From assembly GCA_964392615.1 (NCBI GenBank), contig CAYMRB010000288.1, positions 1 through 13,192 of the forward strand: a stretch of DNA of 13,192 bases, in the 5' to 3' direction. Of this stretch, positions 6,527 to 13,192 are shown piece by piece. How positions within the stretch are numbered: the first letter of the stretch is position 1; each line of letters starts with the position of its first letter. The DNA comes from CAYMRB01 sp964392615. Its GTDB lineage: Bacteria > Planctomycetota > UBA8108. Both the position numbers and the translations under genes were made by a program. A model generated the notes under the pieces. It saw only the letters and a program-made list of their open reading frames with translations. It did not search any database and was not told the origin of the DNA.

Positions 6527-7291
6527 ATGAAGACACTGGTCACTCTCAAACGTACGCCCCATCGGGACGCGCGGATTCGCGTCGCTGCCGACGGGACATC
6601 GCTCGAGCTCGCTGACATCCAACACGAGGTCAATCCGTTCGACGAGCTGGCCGTCGAGGAGGCCCTGCGGATTCGCGAGGCTCGCGGCGGCGAGGTCGTC
6701 GTTGTCACCGTCGGTGGCGAGGAGTGTCGCGAGTCGCTCGTCAGCGCGCTCGCGATGGGCGCCGATCGCGCCATTCGCGTCGATGCTGCGGCCGACCTCG
6801 ACAGCCTGCAGATCGCTCGCGCGCTGGCCGCCGTCGTCGAGCGCGAGACTCCTGATCTCGTCCTGTGCGGCAAGCTGGCCGTCGACGACGAGGCCGGCCA
6901 GGTGCCGCTCATGCTGGCCGGCGCGCTCGGTTGGCCGCAGGCGAACCAGGCGTCGAAGATCGAGCTCTCCAACGATGGGGCCACCGCCGACGTGACGTGC
7001 GAGGTGGACGCGGGGCTGCGGCGGTTGCGCGTGTCGCTACCCGCCGTCATCACGGCGGACCTGCGGCTCAACGAGCCGAGGTACGCGTCGCTTCCCGGCA
7101 TCATGAAGGCGAAGAAGAAGCCCTGCGATGTCGTGCCGCTCGCGGATCTCGTCGCGGAGAGCGCGCCGCGGGTGCGGGTGACGCGTTTCCGCGGTCTGCC
7201 CGAGAAGCCGCCGGGTGTTCGTGTGGAGACGGTCGAGGAGCTCGCGGACGCGTTGCGGGAGCGCAAGCTCGTTCAGGACGGAAACTCGTAG
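6527..7291 (+). CDS. etfB: Electron transfer flavoprotein subunit beta
   Basis: The 254-residue product is the usual length for EtfB, the smaller ETF subunit that with EtfA carries electrons from acyl-CoA and related dehydrogenases. The ETF N-terminal start MKTLVTLKRTP, the VNPFDELAVEEALRIRE segment (35-51), and the C-terminal signature LPAVITADLRLNEPRYASLP (171-190) followed by GIMKAKKKP (191-199) are textbook. The nucleotide-site segment reads CGKLAVDDEAGQVPLMLAG (114-132), where canonical AMP-binding ETFs have DxxNQT; here the Asn and Thr are Gly and Val. The ATG at 6527 fits the family N terminus, although the upstream GGAAG is a poor, distant SD. It is followed after 2 nt by etfA, so they are cotranscribed. 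No acyl-CoA dehydrogenase is adjacent. The assignment is firm; AMP versus other nucleotide occupancy is open. Confidence 0.97.
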   Translation: MKTLVTLKRTPHRDARIRVAADGTSLELADIQHEVNPFDELAVEEALRIREARGGEVVVVTVGGEECRESLVSALAMGADRAIRVDAAADLDSLQIARALAAVVERETPDLVLCGKLAVDDEAGQVPLMLAGALGWPQANQASKIELSNDGATADVTCEVDAGLRRLRVSLPAVITADLRLNEPRYASLPGIMKAKKKPCDVVPLADLVAESAPRVRVTRFRGLPEKPPGVRVETVEELADALRERKLVQDGNS

Positions 7292-7293
7292 TC

Positions 7294-8283
7294 ATGTCAG
7301 AAGTTCTCGCCGTACTCGGACCGGCTGCCAGCCCGCCGACGAAGTCCGATCTCGCCGCTCTCGGTTGCGCTAGCGCTCTCGCGAGCGCCGACGACGCATC
7401 CGGCGCGCTCGACATCCTGCTGCTCGGTCCGCACGCTAATGCCGCTGCGGCCGACGTCGCGAAGCTGAGCGCCCGGACGGTCTACGCGTGCGACCACGCC
7501 GACCTCGAGCCGTTCACCGCGGAGGCCTTCGCGTCGGCGATCGCGGCGTTTCTCGATGGGCGGACCTATCGCGCCGTCGTAGCGGTGACCTCGTCGGCGA
7601 TGAAGGAGGTCTTCCCGCGTCTCGCGGCCATGGTCGATGCGCCGATGGCGAGTGACGTCGTCGGCATCGAGTCGTGCGACTCGGAGGCCGTCGTGTTGAC
7701 GCGCGCGGTCTTCGTCGGCAATCTGCTCGCGAGCGTCGAATTGACCGGGCCGCAGGTTCTCGTGACGTGTCGAGCATCGGAGTTCGACGCGCTGCCACAC
7801 TCGAACGATGACAGCGCCGTCGAGACGGTCGAGATCGACGCGGCCCTCGCGCCCTCCGGCAAGCAGCTTCTCGCGGAGGAGCACGTCGAGTCGGAGCGGC
7901 CGGATCTCAAAGACGCGGACGTCGTCGTCTCCATCGGCCGCGGGGCTCGCGGGCCGGACGAGGGCGTTGCGCTCTGCGAGAAGCTCGCCGACACGCTCGG
8001 GGCGGCTCTCGGCGCGACGCGCGCGGCGGTCGATGCGGGCTGGATCGCGAACGAGTTTCAGGTCGGCCAGACCGGCAAGATCGTCGCGCCGAAGCTCTAC
8101 ATCGCCGTCGGACTGTCGGGATCGATCCAGCACATCGCCGGGATGCGCAACTCGAAAGCCGTCGTGGCGATCAACAAGGACGCGGCGGCGCCGATCTTCG
8201 ACGTCGCCGACATCGGCCTCGTCGGCGACCTCTTCGAAGCGGTCCCCAGGCTCACCGAATTGCTTGGAGGCCCGCCGGCGTAG
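7294..8283 (+). CDS. etfA: Electron transfer flavoprotein subunit alpha
   Basis: The 329-residue product is typical for EtfA. The C-terminal FAD domain is strongly conserved: SIGRGARGPDEG (213-224), LGAALGATRAAVDAGW (235-250), QVGQTGKIVAP (256-266), LYIAVGLSGSIQHIAGM (268-284), INKDAAAPIF (293-302) and DIGLVGDLFEAVP (306-318). The N-terminal domain (1-190) is Ala-rich and divergent, as usual in this family. No N-terminal ferredoxin extension is present. The ATG at 7294 lies 2 nt after the etfB stop. The dimer would bind FAD at the C-terminal domain and pass electrons to the membrane oxidoreductase encoded 28 nt downstream. Confidence 0.97.
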   Translation: MSEVLAVLGPAASPPTKSDLAALGCASALASADDASGALDILLLGPHANAAAADVAKLSARTVYACDHADLEPFTAEAFASAIAAFLDGRTYRAVVAVTSSAMKEVFPRLAAMVDAPMASDVVGIESCDSEAVVLTRAVFVGNLLASVELTGPQVLVTCRASEFDALPHSNDDSAVETVEIDAALAPSGKQLLAEEHVESERPDLKDADVVVSIGRGARGPDEGVALCEKLADTLGAALGATRAAVDAGWIANEFQVGQTGKIVAPKLYIAVGLSGSIQHIAGMRNSKAVVAINKDAAAPIFDVADIGLVGDLFEAVPRLTELLGGPPA

Positions 8284-8299
8284 TCTCTGATTCGAGTTT

Positions 8300-8307
8300 G
8301 GAGGTGA
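8300..8307 (+). promoter_or_regulatory. Strong Shine-Dalgarno sequence before a TTG start
   Basis: GGAGGTGA lies 4 nt upstream of TTG at 8312 and complements the 16S anti-SD over 8 nt. It is much stronger than any other SD in the window and supports the TTG start over downstream in-frame codons. Confidence 0.8.
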
Positions 8308-8311
8308 CCGC

Positions 8312-10375
8312 TTGAACGTCCTCGCCGTCGTCACGCGGGAGATCTTCTGGAACGTGCCGATCTGGGCGCGTGTCCTGATGTACGCGCTCTTCGTCGCATC
8401 GGCGGCGATCTGTGCGTTCGGCGTCGTCGAGCGCGTGCGGGCGTGGCGGCGCGGGCGTCCGTCGCGGCCGCGCAACGGCGATGCGCGGTGTCGGCGCGAG
8501 CGATTCGTCGCGGGCTGTCGACGCCTGTGGTCGCTCGCCGTGCTGCAGGTCAAGATCCGGCGCGATCGACTGGCCGGCGTCAGTCACCACTGCGTGTTCT
8601 GGGGTTTCGTCGTCCTGTTCATCGGGACGTGCATCGTCGGCGTCGAGGAGTACGGCGCCTGGCTGCTGGGCCGCGAGCATCTGATCTTCGTCGGCCCGTT
8701 CTACATCATCGTGTCGTGTGCGCTCGAGGTGTTCGGGCTCGCGTTCATCGTCGGGCTGGTCATCGCCGGGGCGCGGCGGTATCGGCAGTCGCGGTACACT
8801 CCGCTGAAGCGACCGACGGATCTCGCCGTCGTCGTTCTCTTTCTGGCGATCGGCGTGACCGGTTTCGTGACGGAAGGCGTGCGCATCGCGGCGGCGGACG
8901 GTGGCATGTCTGCGCACGAGTTCGAGAAGTGGTCGTTCGTCGGCTGGTTGCTGGCGCTGGCGTTCCGGCCGCTCGACGAGTCGACGGCGCGCGCGATCCA
9001 CCTGGTGCTGTGGCTCGTCCACATGGCCCTGTCGATGCTGTTCGTCGCATTCCTCCCGTACTGCAAGCTGCGGCACGTGCTGTTCGCGCCGCTGTGGATC
9101 GCGATCGGCGAGCCGCGACGGCCAGGCAAGTACACGGGCGTGTCGATGGAGGACGTCGAGGAGACCGGGAGCTACGGCGTCGGCGTCGCGTCCGAATTCA
9201 CGCGCCGGCAGCTCGCGAGCTTCGATGCGTGTACCGAGTGTGCGCGGTGTCAGTCGATGTGTCCGGCGACGACGACCGGCAAGCCGCTGTCGCCGATGCG
9301 GGTCGTTCTCGATGTCGCGTGGACGTCGGCGTACGAGGACGCTCAGAAGTCGCTGCACGGGGACGTGATCTCGGCGGACATGCTGTGGGCGTGCACGAGC
9401 TGTGGCGCGTGTGTCGACGAGTGCCCCGTCGGCATCGACCAGCTCGGCGCGATCGTCGACCTGAGACGACACCTGGTCGGAGAGGGCGAGATCCGCGGCA
9501 GCGCGCAGGCGGCGTTGCGATCGACGGCGGCGTCGGGCAATCCGTGGGGCATGCCGCAGGACGAGCGCGCGGCGTGGGCGAAGGAGCTCGAGGCGGACGG
9601 CATCCGCGTGCCGACGATCGACGACGAGCCCGAGCCGGAGATCCTCTACTGGGTCGGCTGCGCCGGCAGCTACGATCGACGCGGGCAGAAGGTCGCGCGC
9701 GCGATGGCGAAGATCCTCGACCGCTCGGGACTGCGCTGGGCGATCCTCGGCAAGAAGGAGCGCTGCACGGGCGATCCGGCGCGGCGCCTCGGCGACGAGT
9801 TCACGTATCTCGAGCTCGCGACCGCGAACGTCGAGACGATCCAGGCCGCAAAGGCGACGCGCATCGTCGCGGCGTGTCCGCACTGCTTCAACACGCTGTC
9901 GAACGAGTACCCGGACCTCGGAGGCGACTTCGAGGTCGTCCACCACACGGTGCTGATCGAGGAGCTCATCGCCGCGGGCAAGATCACGGTCGGATCAGCG
10001 GACGACGATACGACGGTCGCGGGCCGCAAGGTCGCGTTCCACGACCCGTGCTATCTCGCGCGTCAGAACGCCATCGTCAACGCGCCGCGCACGATTCTCG
10101 GCGCAGCGGGAACCGACCTCGTCGAGCCGGAGCTCAGCCGCGAACGCGGCTTCTGCTGCGGCGCGGGCGGCGGCCGCATGTGGATGGAGGAGGACGCGGG
10201 CTCACGCGTCAACGAGGAGCGCTTCCGCCAGCTGCGCGTGCTGAACCCCGACGTCGTCGCCGTTGGATGTCCGTTCTGCATGACGATGATGCAAGACGCG
10301 GCCGCCGCGAGCGGCGACGAGGGCGAGCCGGAAGTGTTCGACGTGGCGGAGATCGTCGCGGCGCGGCTAGAGTAG
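8312..10375 (+). CDS. Membrane (Fe-S)-binding oxidoreductase, ETF:menaquinone oxidoreductase (EMO)-like
   Basis: The 687-residue product has an N-terminal NarI/HdrE-like membrane domain with about six hydrophobic segments (~16-40, 92-112, 124-152, 168-190, 208-218, 229-250). Its His residues (H92/H93, H230, H237, H255) include candidate b-heme ligands. A bacterial ferredoxin-type domain carries two 4Fe-4S motifs: C307/C310/C313/C317 and C361/C364/C367/C371. Two CCG (HdrB/D-like) domains follow: C450, C485 (CTGDPARR) and CPHC 522-525; then C580, GFCCGAGGGRMW (613-624) and CPFC 653-656. This architecture next to etfBA matches the ETF:(methyl)menaquinone oxidoreductase type described in syntrophs and other bacteria, which moves electrons from ETF into the quinone pool. 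The start is TTG, backed by a strong SD. Quinone as acceptor is inferred from family and context. Confidence 0.93.
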   Translation: MNVLAVVTREIFWNVPIWARVLMYALFVASAAICAFGVVERVRAWRRGRPSRPRNGDARCRRERFVAGCRRLWSLAVLQVKIRRDRLAGVSHHCVFWGFVVLFIGTCIVGVEEYGAWLLGREHLIFVGPFYIIVSCALEVFGLAFIVGLVIAGARRYRQSRYTPLKRPTDLAVVVLFLAIGVTGFVTEGVRIAAADGGMSAHEFEKWSFVGWLLALAFRPLDESTARAIHLVLWLVHMALSMLFVAFLPYCKLRHVLFAPLWIAIGEPRRPGKYTGVSMEDVEETGSYGVGVASEFTRRQLASFDACTECARCQSMCPATTTGKPLSPMRVVLDVAWTSAYEDAQKSLHGDVISADMLWACTSCGACVDECPVGIDQLGAIVDLRRHLVGEGEIRGSAQAALRSTAASGNPWGMPQDERAAWAKELEADGIRVPTIDDEPEPEILYWVGCAGSYDRRGQKVARAMAKILDRSGLRWAILGKKERCTGDPARRLGDEFTYLELATANVETIQAAKATRIVAACPHCFNTLSNEYPDLGGDFEVVHHTVLIEELIAAGKITVGSADDDTTVAGRKVAFHDPCYLARQNAIVNAPRTILGAAGTDLVEPELSRERGFCCGAGGGRMWMEEDAGSRVNEERFRQLRVLNPDVVAVGCPFCMTMMQDAAAASGDEGEPEVFDVAEIVAARLE

Positions 10376-10387
10376 CCCGCCGAACGT

Positions 10388-10407
10388 TCACGGTCGGCGA
10401 CCGGTGA
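10388..10407. terminator. Candidate stem-loop between convergent genes
   Basis: TCACGGTC (10388-10395) pairs with GACC-G-GTGA (10399-10407) around a 3-nt GGC loop, with one bulged G at 10403. It sits in the 51-nt gap between the converging EMO and dockerin-protein stops, where a shared terminator is expected. There is no clear T-tract on either side, so it may instead act as an RNA-stabilising or weak terminator hairpin. Confidence 0.38.
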
Positions 10408-10426
10408 ATCCTCCTCTCAGCTCCGC

Positions 10427-12412
10427 TTACTGACAGCTCCGACCCGCCAGGCACGTCAGGTTGTCGTCGGTCGGATCGAGGCCTGGCGGCTCGCGATCGA
10501 AGAAGTTGACGACGCCTGGTCCCGGCGCTGGGGGGCGGTCGCCTTGCGCGAAGAGGAAGAGCACGACGCATGCGGCATCGGCGACGTCGATGCGACCGTC
10601 GTCGTTGCAATCACACGCGTCCTCGCACGGGGGCGTGAACTCCTGCACGCCCCGACCGAAGAGTGTGAAGACGACAGACGCTGCGTCGTTGACGTTCACC
10701 CGCGACGAGAAGTCGCAGTCGCCGCGGTGGAACAGCTCGTCGGTGAAGATGCAGACTTCGTTGCCTACCACGCGGGGGCGGAACGATCGGTTCTCGGTGG
10801 AGACGAGGTTGCGAATGGGGACCGATCCGCGGCCGTTCGCACCGTCGCAGAACACCAGCGGCAGACACTCTCTGCACAGCTCTTCGTCGTCGTCGACCGT
10901 GAACGTGGCGGAGCCCAGACGCCAGAACACGTCGGTCGGCGGCAGCGTCTCGCCGTTGAAGGGCGGCAACGCGTCGACGAGCAGGCCGAGGATGAGCTCG
11001 CAGCCGTCGCCATCCTCCGGGTCGTTGTCGCATTGGAGGCTGTGGAAGTCGGCACCGATCGCCTCGACGATCGTTCCCTCGATGTCGAACGAATCCTCAT
11101 CGCATGTCAGGCCGCAGGGGTAGCACAGGACCATCGAGACGCCCTGGATCTGGTCCGTCTGCGGTCCGCCCGGCTCGCCGTCTTCCGGCGACTTGTAGAA
11201 GAAGCTGACCTCGACGGCCTGCCCGAGCTGACCCACGACGACTTCCGGCAGGCCGTCGGCGTCGAGCTCACGCGCGCCGACCGCGAACTCGTGGGCCGAC
11301 GGTGCACAGATGCCCGCCTCGGAGCAGTCCTCGTCGTCGCAGTCGATATCGCCGTCGCCGTCATTGTCCACGTCGTCGTCGCAGATCTCGCTGATCGGCT
11401 GACACGTGAACGTGCCGTCGACGACGGCCGGCTCCACGCTCATGCCGTTCACCACCACGACGTTGCGCTTCGGCGGATCGCCGAGAACGTCGTCGACGAA
11501 CGTCAGATCGTGGACCACCGGCGGCCCGGCTCCGAGCGCCAGATCCTCGCAGCAGTACGTGAGCCGCGCGATCGTGTGGTTCTCGCCGGCGGGGACGTGG
11601 TTGGCCTCGAACGGCTCGACGAGATCCATGATCACGCCGAGCGTACCGCCGCCGGCCAGGATGTCGAAGATCGCGAACTCGGCGCCGAACTCCTCGGCCG
11701 CCGTCCCCTCGATCGAGATGTTCTGGAGGCTGAGAGCCTCGGGATGCGCGATGGCGAGCTCGTATCCCTCGACGTTCGTCGACGGGTTGTCCATCGTGAC
11801 CTCGACCGTGCCGCAGACGTCGCCGCGCACGTTCGAACCGTCACCGATGATCAGCGTGACGTCGGTTGTGCCGACGCACTGGATCTCGCCGCCGACCAGT
11901 TCGAGCCCGTCGCCCGAGCCGATCGACAGGCCGTCGACGACGACGATGTTGTCGAGAGCGACGCCACCCTCCGCCGCCGCGTACTGACCGTCGACGAAGT
12001 CGATCGGCGTCGTGAACGATCCATCGTCCGGGGCGGTCTTGCAGAGCAGAGAGACCGCGGCGAGGTCGAGGTCGTCGCCCGGGGGGATCGCATCCGGGCC
12101 GGAAGCGTCCGTGTCGTAGACGACGCCGAGCACCATGTAGTTGGGCCCGACTCGGCGGACCACCGTGTCGGCATCCGCGAGCGCGGCGCCGGGCACGAGG
12201 TCGAGACCCTCGATGGGGCCTCGCTCCCACGCGAAGACCGCCGCGAGGCCCTGAACGGGCGCGTCCGACGTCATCGTCAGCGGGATCTCGGCGCGTTGCG
12301 CCTGGAACACCTCGGCCGTACCCAACTGCAGCGTGACGTTGGGGTCCTGCGCCGACAGGTCAGCACAGAGCCAGCAAACTAGCCCGACAACGAACGCGGT
12401 CGTGCGTTGCAT
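10427..12412 (-). CDS. Secreted multi-domain beta-sandwich protein with C-terminal dockerin
   Basis: The 661-residue product has a signal peptide (1-21, ending ADLSA). It shows three successive beta-rich, cohesin-like modules at ~26-180, 183-338 and 373-555. The first two end in related segments, NIVVVDGLSI (155-164) and NVVVVNGMSV (317-326), each followed by a Gly-Cys strand. Between modules 2 and 3 lies an Asp-rich, Cys-flanked calcium-type motif (343-363, EICDDDVDNDGDGD then DCDDEDC). Residues 562-624 form a dockerin pair: GDCDFSSRVNVNDA (564-577) with the calcium-loop acids D565, D567, D576, and CNDDGRIDVADA (602-613). A Pro-rich linker and DPTDDNLTC...C tail close the protein. In planctomycetes such dockerin proteins are thought to be extracellular or cell-surface components. 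Role unknown; the cohesin-like assignment of modules is inferred from pattern, the dockerin is confident. Confidence 0.87.
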   Translation of the reverse strand: MQRTTAFVVGLVCWLCADLSAQDPNVTLQLGTAEVFQAQRAEIPLTMTSDAPVQGLAAVFAWERGPIEGLDLVPGAALADADTVVRRVGPNYMVLGVVYDTDASGPDAIPPGDDLDLAAVSLLCKTAPDDGSFTTPIDFVDGQYAAAEGGVALDNIVVVDGLSIGSGDGLELVGGEIQCVGTTDVTLIIGDGSNVRGDVCGTVEVTMDNPSTNVEGYELAIAHPEALSLQNISIEGTAAEEFGAEFAIFDILAGGGTLGVIMDLVEPFEANHVPAGENHTIARLTYCCEDLALGAGPPVVHDLTFVDDVLGDPPKRNVVVVNGMSVEPAVVDGTFTCQPISEICDDDVDNDGDGDIDCDDEDCSEAGICAPSAHEFAVGARELDADGLPEVVVGQLGQAVEVSFFYKSPEDGEPGGPQTDQIQGVSMVLCYPCGLTCDEDSFDIEGTIVEAIGADFHSLQCDNDPEDGDGCELILGLLVDALPPFNGETLPPTDVFWRLGSATFTVDDDEELCRECLPLVFCDGANGRGSVPIRNLVSTENRSFRPRVVGNEVCIFTDELFHRGDCDFSSRVNVNDAASVVFTLFGRGVQEFTPPCEDACDCNDDGRIDVADAACVVLFLFAQGDRPPAPGPGVVNFFDREPPGLDPTDDNLTCLAGRSCQ

Positions 12413-12478
12413 CGCGAATTACCAACCCCGAGGTCTCTCGTTTATGCGGAAATCCGACGGAATCCCCGTACAGGAACG

Positions 12479-12507
12479 AATTTAGAAGACGAATGGACCA
12501 CAACCAA
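12479..12507 (-). promoter_or_regulatory. Candidate promoter for the dockerin-protein gene
   Basis: On the minus strand TTGGTT (12507-12502) and TAAATT (12484-12479) are 17 nt apart, matching consensus at three and four of six positions. It lies about 67 nt upstream of the start in the AT-richest part of the 228-nt divergent region 12413-12640. No clear promoter was found there for the plus-strand ABC gene. Confidence 0.27.
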
Positions 12508-12640
12508 GCGCTTTCTTGTCGCCGCCCATCGATTCGCGGCAACATCGGGCATACCCGCCATCGTGCCGCGGCGTTCGGGCGGTTCCCGGCCGCGAGCGTC
12601 GTCCTTGCTTCTCGACCTCGTCCTGGGTCTCATCCTGCCC

Positions 12641-13192
12641 ATGAGCCGTCCGCTGCTCGAGATTCACGGCCTGGTCAAGGCGTTCGGTCGCGTCGAGGTC
12701 CTTCACGGTGTCGACCTCGAGGTGCCGGCCGGCTCCGTGTGCGGTTTCGTCGGCCTCAACGGTGCGGGCAAGACGACTACGATCGAGTGTGCGCTCGGTC
12801 TTCTGCGCGGCTTTCGTGGGCGCCTCTCGATTCTCGGTGCGCGGCCGTCGCGCGTGCCGACCTTGCGAGGACGGCTCGGCGTCGTCTACGACTCGACGTG
12901 TCTGCGTCCGAACCTGACGGTGCGTCAGACGCTCGAGCACGCTCGGCTTCTCGCCGGACGCGGCGCGCGGGTCGCGAGCGACGTCGAAGAGCTTCTCGGC
13001 ATCGCGCGGTTTCGCGACCTCAAGACGCGCAAGCTGTCTCTTGGCAACCGCCGGCGCACATCGATCGCGGCAGCGCTCGTCAGTCGGCCGGAGCTCGTCG
13101 TTCTCGACGAGCCGTTCTCGGGCCTCCCCCCCGGGGGCGGAGACCCCCGTATGCCACAAAAAGATAGTTTTTATAGCCACGAAGCCAACCCC
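12641..13192 (+). CDS. ABC transporter ATP-binding protein, 3' end missing or disrupted
   Basis: The frame runs from ATG at 12641 to the window edge without a stop. Residues 1-162 are a clear ABC-2-exporter-type ATPase: Walker A GLNGAGKTT (38-46, with K44), LRPNLTVRQTLEH (88-100) after the Q-loop region, signature LSLGNRRR (132-139, a variant of LSxGQ), and Walker B ELVVLDEPFSGL (151-162, catalytic E157). In the Q-loop slot the usual Gln appears to be D84. After G161-L162 the expected D-loop Asp is replaced by Pro, and residues 163-184 resemble no ABC protein, so the true coding sequence probably ends at about 13126. H-loop and C-terminal parts are absent. The ATG fits the family start, though no SD is seen. 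The partner permease would lie beyond the window. Substrate unknown. Confidence 0.9.
   Translation, partial: MSRPLLEIHGLVKAFGRVEVLHGVDLEVPAGSVCGFVGLNGAGKTTTIECALGLLRGFRGRLSILGARPSRVPTLRGRLGVVYDSTCLRPNLTVRQTLEHARLLAGRGARVASDVEELLGIARFRDLKTRKLSLGNRRRTSIAAALVSRPELVVLDEPFSGLPPGGGDPRMPQKDSFYSHEANP
13127..13192. other. Compositional break at the right edge, possibly artefactual
   Basis: At 13126-13148 there is a 7-C run, a 5-G run (CCCCCGGGGG palindrome at 13128-13137) and a 5-C run that could fold back. An AT-rich stretch follows, with AAAAA (13158-13162) and TTTTT (13168-13172) flanking GATAG, and the 5-mer GCCAC repeated at 13153 and 13176. This differs sharply from the surrounding DNA and interrupts the ABC ATPase. 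A contig-end error, chimera, vector remnant or insertion boundary are all possible. Confidence 0.6.

Noticed and set aside
8252..9946. Long minus-strand open frame opposite the membrane oxidoreductase.
   Set aside because: The plus-strand protein has conserved cysteines and membrane helices; the antisense product is Arg/Asp/His-rich and featureless.
10544..12382. Open plus-strand frame of about 610 codons opposite the dockerin protein.
   Set aside because: The minus-strand frame has a signal peptide and dockerin motifs, whereas the antisense product is low-complexity Arg/Asp/Val.

Overview
The window is GC-rich (roughly two-thirds G+C by eye) and looks like a planctomycete chromosome fragment, probably from an uncultured or lightly assembled genome. 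The lineage is inferred from gene content: a secreted type I sulfatase, a secreted two-domain DUF1080 protein, an exported prenyltransferase/squalene-oxidase-repeat protein, and a secreted beta-sandwich protein with a C-terminal dockerin and a Cys-containing DPT-type tail. No rRNA, tRNA, CRISPR array or intact mobile element was seen.

Layout. A minus-strand block of five genes fills 153-5695. In transcription order these are a membrane-anchored alpha-toroid (prenyltransferase-repeat) protein, a choline-kinase/APH-fold small-molecule kinase, a secreted sulfatase, an HD-domain nucleotidase-like phosphohydrolase whose GTG start overlaps the sulfatase stop (GTGA), and a secreted tandem-DUF1080 protein. 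A plausible sigma70-type promoter lies between the kinase and the sulfatase, so the last three genes may form their own operon. Divergent from the block is kptA, an RNA 2'-phosphotransferase (5854-6396). Next comes an etfB-etfA-EMO cassette (6527-10375), encoding both electron-transfer flavoprotein subunits and a membrane Fe-S oxidoreductase that begins at a TTG codon behind a near-perfect Shine-Dalgarno sequence. Convergent with it is the long secreted dockerin protein (10427-12412, minus). The right edge holds the start of an ABC transporter ATPase (12641 onward, plus).

How the genes work together. The sulfatase and DUF1080 protein are both exported and would plausibly act on sulfated or modified glycans, a typical planctomycete lifestyle. 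The HD phosphohydrolase coupled to them is cytoplasmic, and its link to glycan use is unexplained. The etf/EMO cassette should pass electrons from acyl-CoA dehydrogenases encoded elsewhere, through ETF, to membrane menaquinone. KptA and the kinase have no obvious partner here.

The last ~65 bases (from about 13127) do not continue the ABC ATPase. The sequence changes abruptly to C/G homopolymers followed by an AT-rich stretch, which suggests a contig-end artefact, a chimera or an insertion boundary. I found no clearly undescribed system. The best leads are the sulfatase-HD coupling, the basic tail of the sulfatase, the ETF/EMO variants and the dockerin protein.
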